Source of the DNA: Trileptium ribeirensis
Taxonomy: Eukaryota > Nematoda > Enoplea > Enoplida > Thoracostomopsidae
Length of the DNA: 64,000 bases
Reading direction: 5' to 3'
Assembly (NCBI GenBank): GCA_030248225.1
Contig: JASANE010012636.1
Coordinates: forward strand, 85,224-149,223
This document shows, piece by piece, positions 9,869-16,950 of this stretch (its first letter is position 1; each line of letters starts with the position of its first letter). Made by a program: the position numbers and the translations under genes. The notes beneath the pieces are model-generated. The model saw nothing but the letters and a program-made list of their open reading frames with translations. It searched no databases and was not told where the DNA came from.

Positions 9869-10402
9869 ATGTCGACTACATTCAAAATTTGTGAATCGAA
9901 AGATGGACGACCCTTGGCCTTGTTTGCCACTGGTTATTGTCCGCTGAGCAGTGTACATGTTGCTGATTTCAAAGTGAACGACATGACATATAGCAGCATT
10001 CAACAGTATTACGAGTCAGAAAAAGCTAACTACTTTAACTGTTATGAAGCTAGATATGAAATTTTGATGGAGCGTTCTCCAAAGAAAATAATAAACATTG
10101 GCGATAATCTGAAATTTTTTGAGCAACCGGAATGGGACAAGGTAAAGTATGACGTCATCCTCAAGGCAATGGAGGCTAAAGCTAATCAACATAATGCTAC
10201 CTATGATTTGCTGATGTCTACAAATAATGCTGTGATTGCGGAGGCAAGCAAATTTGGCTATGGAATTGGATTATATATAGCAGATACAAACGTAAATGAC
10301 ACTAGTCTATGGACTAGAGACAATTGGTACGGTCGTCTGTGGATGTCAGTTCGCTATGGACTTCAAAATAATCAACTTAGTGGTAAAGACTGCAACGCAT
10401 AA
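9869..10402 (+). CDS. NADAR-domain protein (YbiA-like)
   Basis: An intact 177-aa frame with the first ATG at 9869. The order of blocks fits the NADAR fold: a strand 'DFKVNDMTYSSIQQYYESEKA' (the 'VEHYFQAxK' site), a 'SPKKIINIGD' turn, 'WDKVKYDVILKAMEAKANQ', and an 'EASKFGYGIGL' block corresponding to 'ExSxxDxxWGxG'. The family is linked to ADP-ribose/NAD metabolism; bacterial members remove ADP-ribose from guanine bases and antagonise DarT-type toxins, and YbiA acts in riboflavin-intermediate clean-up. In this element it could reverse host ADP-ribosylation of element nucleic acid; this is inference. The W in the usual WGxG block is replaced (FGYGIG), so activity is uncertain. It overlaps the TBP-like gene by 47 nt. 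Confidence 0.82.
   Translation: MSTTFKICESKDGRPLALFATGYCPLSSVHVADFKVNDMTYSSIQQYYESEKANYFNCYEARYEILMERSPKKIINIGDNLKFFEQPEWDKVKYDVILKAMEAKANQHNATYDLLMSTNNAVIAEASKFGYGIGLYIADTNVNDTSLWTRDNWYGRLWMSVRYGLQNNQLSGKDCNA
10272..10280 (+). promoter_or_regulatory. Possible TATA box for the TBP-like gene
   Basis: TATATATAG lies inside the NADAR coding region, 84 nt before the TBP-like ATG (10356). No ACATGAAAAG box precedes that gene. Weak evidence, since AT-rich words are common. Confidence 0.25.
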
Positions 10403-10874
10403 CGAAATTAATTTGCTACAGCTAAGCAGGATTCTACACCGATTAACGTATAACCCTCAACGTTTTCGTGCTGGAACTTTGAAATCTTCACACGGAAGTG
10501 TAATGCTATGGCCAAATGGCAAACTAGTCTTTCTGGGATACAAGTCAATGGATGATGTGCGTTTGGATGCGAACAATATGAAGAAAATTTTGAAAAATTT
10601 TGGATATCGGACAGATGAATTTGAATTTGATATTTGTTCAGTAACTGGACTCTGCAACTTGAATGATGTTATAAATTTGACTTGTTTATATGAGAAGCTG
10701 AGAGGCTTTTACACTGTTATATATTTACCTGAATTATTTCCAAGCTTGAGCTTTAGATATAAAACTGGTACCTTATCAGTTTTTAGAACAGGAAAAATTG
10801 TAATAACAGGTGTAAAGTCCCTCGGTGATATGTATGATATTGTCGATGATGTATGTGAATTAATTTTGAAGTAA
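10356..10874 (+). CDS. TATA-binding-protein homologue encoded by the Polinton
   Basis: A 172-aa frame (an in-frame ATG at 10296 would add 20 residues). It consists of two TBP repeats. Repeat 1 has YNPQRF (32-37) and 'LWPNGKLVFLG' (51-61); repeat 2 has YLPELFP (123-129) and 'FRTGKIVITGVKS' (143-155). Basal TBP has the same order, including a saddle hairpin in each half. Three of the four DNA-intercalating phenylalanines are kept (F37, F128, F143); the fourth is W52. Each hairpin between the paired residues is two residues shorter than in basal TBP (15 versus 17). The length equals the TBP core with no N-terminal tail. The changed DNA-contact residues suggest altered sequence preference. It is likely a transcription factor for the element's own promoters; this is inference. 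Confidence 0.85.
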   Translation: MDFKIINLVVKTATHNEINLLQLSRILHRLTYNPQRFRAGTLKSSHGSVMLWPNGKLVFLGYKSMDDVRLDANNMKKILKNFGYRTDEFEFDICSVTGLCNLNDVINLTCLYEKLRGFYTVIYLPELFPSLSFRYKTGTLSVFRTGKIVITGVKSLGDMYDIVDDVCELILK

Positions 10875-10892
10875 AGATAAAACAATAGCACT

Positions 10893-10902
10893 ACATGAAA
10901 AG
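10893..10902 (+). promoter_or_regulatory. Element box ACATGAAAAG (exact)
   Basis: Intergenic, 19 nt after the TBP-like stop and starting 38 nt before the ATG at 10931. Confidence 0.75.
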
Positions 10903-10930
10903 GCTATCATAGTGCAGATAAACAGTTAAA

Positions 10931-11280
10931 ATGGAGATCATTGTTGTAAGAAAACTAAATGATTTGAAAGTGCAGCTTCCTATACCAATACAAGCCACTT
11001 TTGTTAACGTAATTGGATACAAGTTAGTTGGTTCAGTAGACAAAAATAAAATGCCTTATATGGTAAAGGCAAATTTTATTGAAGCTAAAATTTTAAATTC
11101 AGGTTTTTCGGAAACCTTATGTGTTTTGACAGGACAAAAGGTAGATACGTGCTGTAAACTAAAGAGTATATACATATACCTCTGAATTGTTTTTTTGAAG
11201 TTACAGACAATGCGGGAAACGGGCTTTCTTCCCTTGCGGATAAAGTTTTGTACTTACATTTAAATTTTATAAAAACATGA
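10931..11280 (+). pseudogene. Small beta-rich Polinton protein, frameshifted
   Basis: The ATG frame runs 10931-11185. From about 11160 a second frame continues with beta-strand-like composition ('EVTDNAGNGL...VLYLHLNF') and stops at the TGA within the next element box (11278-11280). This suggests one ~117-codon gene with a frameshift near 11150-11165. Predicted all-beta content and its place just before the core/capsid genes make a minor capsid or fibre-like protein possible, but I recognise no family. Confidence 0.5.
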
Positions 11281-11284
11281 AAAG
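11275..11284 (+). promoter_or_regulatory. Element box ACATGAAAAG (exact), contains upstream stop
   Basis: Starts 46 nt before the ATG at 11321. TGA at box positions 4-6 ends the upstream second frame. Confidence 0.75.
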
Positions 11285-11320
11285 GAATTAAACATTGTCT
11301 ATTAAGCATTGTTCAAAACA

Positions 11321-11538
11321 ATGTCTATTAGTGTGAAGATCAATCCAGTGTTTCAAGGACAGAGATTAAAAACCAAGCGCAAGATTTTAAAATCCAAACG
11401 CAAGACTATGAAATTCAAGAAAAAAATCTAAAAGCCAAACGTCAAACGTTGAAACGAAAAAAGCTCAAAGTAGTCGGACGAAGGTTTAAAATACATGAAA
11501 AGAAACTCAAACACCCAAAATCCAAGAAAATTTTCTAA
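11321..11538 (+). pseudogene. Very basic Lys/Arg-repeat protein, frameshifted in an A-run
   Basis: The first frame encodes 36 residues (11321-11431) with the repeated pattern KxKRKxxK. After a run of A (11419-11426) the +1 frame continues with the same KxKRxxLK pattern and stops at TAA 11536-11538, two bases before the capsid ATG. The periodic Lys/Arg composition resembles DNA-condensing core proteins of adenovirus-like virions. The shift lies in a homopolymer, so a sequencing error is a real alternative to true damage. Confidence 0.5.
11493..11502 (+). promoter_or_regulatory. Element box ACATGAAAAG (exact)
   Basis: Inside the second frame of the basic-protein gene, starting 47 nt before the capsid ATG at 11540. 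Confidence 0.75.
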
Positions 11539-11539
11539 C

Positions 11540-12848
11540 ATGGACAACTGTGCAGTACAAAACCTTGACTGGAGTAGAAAACCTAAACAGCAGAATGAGA
11601 TTGAAAGCTGTCAACTTGTAGAGTTTACAAGTGTCAGTGGACAGCAAATTGAGGATGCCGCAACACCATTGGAATTTAAGATTCCAAAATCTGACTACCT
11701 GGTTGATATGAATCAGCTATTTCTCAAATTCAAAGTGAAACTGATTGCTAAGCCAACCACCAGTCAACAAATCAACTCCAAAGAAGGTAGAAAAACGTCA
11801 AGCCCTTGGAAACCCAATTATGCATTGTAATCAATTTGGTTATGCAATATTTAGCCAAGTAGATGTCAAAATCAACAACGAAATAATAACTTCAAACCAA
11901 GCAAACTATCCTTGGATGACATACATCTTAAACCTTTTACATTACTCTAGCGAGGAACGAAATTGCCATCTTCGAACCGCTCTTTGGTTTCAAGATAGTG
12001 CCTATTCCATGGATAGTTTCGAAGACAATGATGGTGCTACAGCTAGACAAGCCTACTTTTTCAAGAGCGATGAGTGTACTCTGTATTTACCGGTTGTTAC
12101 TTCGGTTATATTCAATGGTGGATATCTACCACCACAAACGGAAGTATCTTTGAAGTTTTCCCGGAGCGCTCTATCTCAAATTGTTCAAACAAGAGACAAT
12201 GCGCAATGTAATATGATTATCAGTGAACCGATACTCAAAGCAAGTCTTGTGAAGCTCAAAAGTGCCACGCTAGATTACTGTGAAAAGTTATATCGATCGA
12301 AAGGAGCTCTCTACCCCTGTGTGACGGATGAACTGCGAACATTTGGATTAGGGAAGGACAACCAAAATTTCGATTATACAGTTTTCGAAGACGACTTGCC
12401 TCGACGGATATTCGTATAGATGGTTTCAAAAGACACTTATAATGGAAACGTTAGCAAGAATATCTTCAACCTAAAGCTTCCAGAAATGTCAAAGTTTCAA
12501 GTGCTTGTAAACAATCTAACATTACCAGGACAGACACCGCTCATCGTCAGCTCAAAAACTTGTCCTGAGGTTTATGCTAATTTGCTCCATGGTCTAAACT
12601 ACCGGAACCGTGATCTTGGGTTTTCACCAATCGATATGTTTGGAGGATTTGGTGTATTTGCTGTGGATGTGTCTCCAGATCATTCAAGCAGCTGTGGAAA
12701 CTACATTTCTAAAGTAAAGGATGGAAATCTAAGGTTAATAATAGACTTTGCTAAGACGCTAAACGAATCCATGGTCCTATTTGTGATGTGTGAATTTACG
12801 AAGACTTTGAAGATAACTAAAGATGACAATAAAATTGAGTGGTTGTAA
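11540..12848 (+). pseudogene. Major capsid protein (double jelly-roll), broken
   Basis: Three collinear pieces match Polinton capsid protein. The N-terminal strands are at 11540-~11790 ('LEFKIPKSDYLVDMNQLFLKF'). The main body is in another frame at ~11790-12419 ('FGYAIFSQVDVKINNEIITS...YPWMTYILNLL'). The C-terminal part is at 12420-12848, in frame with the body but after a TAG at 12417-12419. So there is one frameshift (about 11780-11795) and one stop. 'SQVDVKIN' and the 'YPWMTYI..LL.YS' block are typical of the first jelly roll. At about 435 codons in total it is on the short side for the family. It would form the icosahedral shell. Confidence 0.88.
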
Positions 12849-12910
12849 CTTTGTGTTGTATCTTATTGTATCCATTTGTGTATTTTTAAATAAAAAAACA
12901 AAAAAATAGC
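12849..12910 (+). other. Capsid 3' spacer with A-rich tract
   Basis: Contains AATAAA-like sequence (near 12888) and an A-rich stretch, a possible polyadenylation region. Confidence 0.35.
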
Positions 12911-12920
12911 ACATGAAAAG
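12911..12920 (+). promoter_or_regulatory. Element box ACATGAAAAG (exact)
   Basis: Starts 44 nt before the ATG at 12955. Confidence 0.75.
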
Positions 12921-12954
12921 GATTGTATCCTGTATATATATTTATATATTCATT

Positions 12955-13131
12955 ATGCATGCAGTACGTAAATTTTTCATGAAGCGTAAACGTGATGAGG
13001 ATATTATTAGGGAATACAAACGACGGATTGCCGAATACAAGGAGCAGGAGGCTCAGGGAATGGACGTACCGGACACATTTCCACCCTCTGTGGAGTTGAG
13101 GGAATTTCTGCGAAAACGAGGGAAGCGATAG
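12955..13131 (+). CDS. Small charged helical protein, 58 aa
   Basis: Starts at ATG 12955 (a second ATG at 12979). Highly charged, with a probable helix ('KRDEDIIREYKRRIAEYKEQEAQ') and a basic C-terminus. It has its own element box at the standard distance, which supports it being a real gene. No family recognised. Confidence 0.55.
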   Translation: MHAVRKFFMKRKRDEDIIREYKRRIAEYKEQEAQGMDVPDTFPPSVELREFLRKRGKR

Positions 13132-14339
13132 TTTATTTTGATTTTGGATGCTTTTTGCATCCAGCACAGATGTATGTAGCATGTCTACAGATGTGTGAAC
13201 AATCTACTGTTACTTGTAATCAACAGTACAAAATAATTATGCTTGAAATTTAAATATGTTGGCTGCTTATTTTTGTGATTTGGGCTCCCAGTAAGGAGAT
13301 AGAGCCCGTCAAAGGTTCATACTACAAACTCAAAATTTGTTCAAAGTGCCCCAATGTCTACATTTTTGGATTCCCCGTACCCGAAAACCTTTCTTCAAGT
13401 TTTACAAAATTTGGTTATTTTTGGGATTTGGGCTCCCAGTAAGGAGAGAGAGCCCGTCAAAGTCCTAGGGAGCAAAGCTATTACTTGTCCAAATAGCGTC
13501 AATGACTACATTTTTGGATACGATGTAACATTGCTACAAGTATGTAACTATAATGTGTTGAGATACTTATTTAGCGGCACTTAAATCAGAGTGAACAGTA
13601 ATAGCGAGAAACCCCCTATAAGCAGTAACAGTACAAAATTAAATAAGGGAATGAAATCACAATCATCGAAAATTATGAACCAGATACGTGTAAAACTACT
13701 AGGTTAAGTGCTTAGAGCAAAAGATAACTCGAACAAACAGTGAAACTACTTCAAAATAATATGATTTAAGACAATAAGACAAAATAAGACAGACATAGCT
13801 ATAAAAGCAGGGAAAAGGTTAAGGGCTGAAGCAGCATTAAAAATGCTCTCACGTTACAGCACTCCAAAGTAACCAACAAAAGCGTACAACTTGATCAAAG
13901 ACACAGGCAGTAATCTTCCTAGTAGCGTAAATTGAGAATGAAAATTGAAGGGTTTATATAGTATAAGAATTTGCCTCGGGCGTTATTTAGTTAGTGGACC
14001 ATAAAATCGGATGTTTGGAGGTGGGTTAAACGATAGTTTTAAAATCGGATGTTGAAAAATTAAATATTTTGCCAGTTGAGATCATTAATTGTAATTAGGA
14101 ATTCCCAGTTTCACGTGAATCACTGCAAAATCGTATGCGAATAAACTTCACCTTCGTAGGAATTGTACCAACTGGTTATTAATCAGACCACGCGTTTTCA
14201 ATTTCTAAAGGCCTAGTTCACGTGAATAATTACGTAAAGATTCTATTCATAAAACTTCATTTTCGTAAAATTATAAAAGTTTAAAGTATTTCCCACCTAC
14301 TACCTGAATTCTTCAAGGTCAACTGTAGGTTGGTATAGG
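13132..14339 (+). other. Polinton non-coding region between small gene and chromodomain gene
   Basis: 1.2 kb without a convincing gene. It holds the two-copy 148-bp repeat (13277-13572) and a doubled word 'taaaatcggatgtt' near 14003 and 14040. This is where a penton or protease gene could have been lost. No remnant is visible. Confidence 0.45.
13277..13572 (+). repeat. 148-bp tandem duplication with a stem-loop
   Basis: A 38-bp block (13277-13314) recurs at 13425-13462 with one difference. 'aatg(t/a)ctacatttttggat' recurs at the same 147-148 bp offset (13353, 13500). Each block contains GGGCTC...GAGCCC, which can form a hairpin. No credible coding frame. Confidence 0.7.
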
Positions 14340-14380
14340 TATAAAACAGGTGACGCAGCTGTTAGAAACATTTCACTTTG
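14340..14380 (+). promoter_or_regulatory. TATA box and possible initiator of the chromodomain gene
   Basis: TATAAAA at 14340-14346. A TTCACTTT initiator-like word at 14372-14379 places +1 about 35 nt downstream. The ATG (14463) follows after a leader of ~90 nt. No ACATGAAAAG box is present here. Confidence 0.5.
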
Positions 14381-14462
14381 AACAGTTACTGTTGTCTACA
14401 TTCTAAACTAGCCATTCGGTTGTGTCGCTATTTGGGTTTCGAGCTTTGTTGTTATTGTAATT

Positions 14463-16341
14463 ATGGATGCTTTCGCGCTTGCTCCAGTTTTTGACACGTT
14501 TGATGTTGAAGACATAGTAAATGTGGTAAGTAAGTTTTGCTTTAGTGTAAAGGTATTTTGATCCTTTTCCTGCATCTATTATCCTTGTTTATTGCTTGAA
14601 AAGTTTGCCTAATATTGTTTGCTAAGTAGTAAAGCCAAGGTACTACATAGATGAATTTAAATTAAGCAAATGTTGGGAATATCATAGGTCAAGCATAACC
14701 CATTCGGTATGTTTAATTTAAGTAAATTCTTCGTCTGTCTTTAACACGAGTAATTTTCACACATTAAATTGCAGAAGTACGAAGATAATCAGCTTCTTTT
14801 CGAAGTCTGTTGGAAACCTTCATGGGTACCAGAATACGATCTCTACAACTGTGAAAAATTGTTGGCAAAATACTACCTGCAGCCGAGCACTGTCAACTAT
14901 GACTATCACCAACAGACCCAGCCACCGTGTTTATCGCAGGACTATGTATCCAGTGAAAAGGAACAATATAAGTTGAACAAGATCCTATACTTGGTAAGTC
15001 CAGTGTTCAATGGTAGGAAGAGCTACGTTTGATTGATATATAGCAGTATGTCTGATAACTGTTCTGACAGAAAGCAACAAAATTGTGAAAGTATGTTGTT
15101 TTAACAAAAGAAAAACGCAACACATAAAAAATACAAACCCCGTGCAAGAACAAAATAAACATTTATAAGTATAGCTCAGCGATGTGCGGTAGTTGCGACC
15201 TCACCAGTTTAGTCGTTTCGTATAGAATATTGCAAAATTTGGTGGCTATCAAAATTAATTGGTCGCCGCTGTGGATGGTATAAATACATAAAATGCGTCC
15301 ATATGACTGCATAGCTATATCAGACATTCACATTGCTTCTAGCATAAAAATTTTTTCTATTACATAACTGAGAGATGAAGTGCATTGTATTCGCTGGGTT
15401 TATACCCATGATATGTCAAGCATTAGTGTTACTTCGGTGTTGTGTGGTTTCGAGATAGCTTCAGCCTGTGCACAATTTATTCATGTAGGATCTGACAATT
15501 TTGAAGAACCTACAGCTGTGCATACAACAGCGCTACAACTCACCTTACGCAATTTTCTGTATTGCTAGTTTTCTAAAAATGTTTTTTAATTATAGCTTAG
15601 GTGCGTCCTATTGTAGCCAGCTACGGTAGGATTAAATGTTACGTGACCCATTACGCTGGAGCGGAAAGAGGTTCAAATATGAAGGGAAACATCCAATTAC
15701 TTGATTTATAGGCGTTAATCTGCTTAAAAATTTTAGATTGGCTAAGTCGAGACACATAAATACTGAGAAATTTTCTATGTCTACAAACACTATTTCCTAA
15801 GTACTTTCTCATAATACATTGTCTAGATCCTAGACATAAACATAAAGATGGTGTTAATTGTATGTTATGTACAAAAACGTTGTTAAAACATTTTTGATAT
15901 ACTTAAGTATAGTTTAAAAATAAACTTACAAGTAATATTGTCTTATTCAGTTATTATGAAGGCGTGGAGTAAGACTTAGGAACCAGTTTTTAAGGTTACT
16001 GTTTCTAGGACGAAAATGATGACGGTCAAAGCATGGCACAGGTACGATGGGAGAATACAATAGAGCCGCTGGAAAACATACAGGGCTGTGATCGATTTCT
16101 ATTAAAATTCATAAAATTTGATTCGCTGCCAGTGATAAAGATCTGTGATATACCATTTGAGTGCTACGATGGCATGAATATGGAATGGGGGAGGAAGAAG
16201 AGAAAATATTTCAACAGGTGCAAAATGATCCACTATGGAAAATTATGGATAATTGATATTGTTTTATTGTTATCCTACCGGTCGCTGGGTCCTGTTGACC
16301 ATAGGCTTGACCTATGGCTTGCGGCTGATGGTGACCGGTAG
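14463..16341 (+). CDS. Spliced two-chromodomain protein at the right end of the Polinton
   Basis: Inferred exons are 14463-14525, 14775-14993 and 16009-16341 (204 aa). Donors GTAAGTAAG and GTAAGTCC and acceptors TTGCAG and TTTCTAG give phase-0 joins. Chromodomain 1 spans exons 1-2 ('DVEDIVNV' then 'LLFEVCWKPSWVPEYDL..CEKLLAKYY'). Chromodomain 2 spans exons 2-3 ('YKLNKILYL' then 'AQVRWENTIEPLENIQGCDRFLLKF'). Both introns fall exactly three residues after the Ile of the first strand, so the domain and its intron were probably duplicated together. The last ~27 codons and the stop are inside the right TIR. Chromodomains bind methylated histone tails. A role in chromatin targeting or silencing evasion is inference. 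The frame is intact. Confidence 0.78.
14526..14774 (+). other. Intron 1 of the chromodomain gene
   Basis: GTAAGTAAG...TTGCAG, 249 bp, AT-rich, no internal feature seen. Confidence 0.7.
14994..16008 (+). other. Intron 2 of the chromodomain gene, with a possible small internal gene
   Basis: GTAAGTCC...TTTCTAG, 1015 bp. Inside are TATAAATA (15279-15286) and, 90 nt on, an ATG (15376) opening a 27-residue hydrophobic, signal-peptide-like frame that ends at TAG near 15459. A neighbouring frame stays open to 15568. This could be a decayed small secreted or membrane protein gene. Evidence is weak. Confidence 0.4.
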
Positions 16342-16638
16342 GGGTGTTTGTTTGTTAATAAATCATTATTTTATACAATCTCAGATAATGAATAATTACC
16401 CTTTGGGTTAATTATTCATTATCCTCGCTTCTGGAACCCAGCTTCGCTGGGACTGTTGGGTTTGAGAGCTGTGCTGGGACTGTTGGGTTTGACAGCTGCG
16501 ATTGATTGATTAGCTAGATATGCTAATTAATCACCCTCCGGATGACGTCACGTGACCCGGGGTAATTAATCATTATTTCTCCTAAAAATTTGACAGGTCA
16601 TTAATCATCTGGAGTAGAAACCTCTTTTTCCTACTACT
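16257..16638 (-). repeat. Polinton right terminal inverted repeat
   Basis: Inverse complement of 1697-2079, ending CTACTACT at 16638. The inner boundary is set by the loss of pairing at 16257. It includes the 3' end of the chromodomain gene. Confidence 0.93.
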
Positions 16639-16644
16639 CACATA
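16639..16644. repeat. Polinton right target-site duplication CACATA
   Basis: Direct copy of 1691-1696. It is followed by 'cacagacgg(g/a)at', which is the continuation of repeat R1. Confidence 0.9.
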
Positions 16645-16740
16645 CACACAGACGGGATTTAAAATATTTCAGCCCTGCAACACAATCTCCAATTGTTTCT
16701 AGCCCACCGTGGATGGAACATGAAAAAACATTTCATTTTA

Positions 16741-16950
16741 TGACGCCACATATTATCAAAGGTGTCTCGGGCGGTACTAGAAACAGGTCGACGCAGGTTA
16801 GTTCCGGTAAATTTAACTGGACAGGAGCACATTAAATCGGTTGGCGATAGAAAAAACTGGAGCCAGTGCAATGAGTGTGATCAATGGCAACATGAAAACT
16901 GCAGTGGAAGAACCACTAAAAGATACTTCTTTTGCATATATTGTTTATGA
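16741..16950 (+). pseudogene. PHD-finger-like C-terminal fragment
   Basis: The open frame ends in 'NWSQCNECDQWQHENC' followed by 'FFCIYCL' and a stop. The C-x2-C-x2-W-x-H-x2-C ... C-x2-C spacing fits the second half of a PHD finger. The first zinc ligands are missing, and no ATG lies in a good position. It sits just outside the Polinton, after the R1 remnant. It may be the last exon of an unidentified gene or the end of a decayed transposon protein. Confidence 0.4.

Larger units (their letters stand above)
1697..16638 (+). mobile_element. Maverick/Polinton element, 14.9 kb, complete with TIRs and TSD
   Basis: The boundaries are exact. Both TIRs start AGTAGTAGG at the outer end and are flanked by CACATA. 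Interior genes are the Polinton core set: protein-primed PolB, chromodomain integrase, packaging ATPase and double-jelly-roll capsid protein. Added to these are NADAR, TBP-like and two-chromodomain genes. All but one gene (2135-2437) are on the plus strand. I did not find the adenain-type protease or a recognisable penton. Several frames are broken (PolB C-terminus, membrane protein, integrase, the 10931 gene, basic protein, capsid), so this copy is probably not autonomous. The element sits about 1.07 kb upstream of the thiolase start codon. Confidence 0.95.

Noticed and set aside
10296..10355. Earlier start for the TBP-like gene
   Set aside because: The 20 extra residues read through NADAR coding sequence and have no TBP counterpart. 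10356 gives a core-length protein. The earlier start cannot be excluded.
6284..12419. Stop-codon reassignment to explain TAG (6284, 12417) and TGA (7631)
   Set aside because: Two different stop codons and separate frameshifts are involved, and intact genes in the same element use TAA, TAG and TGA as normal ends.
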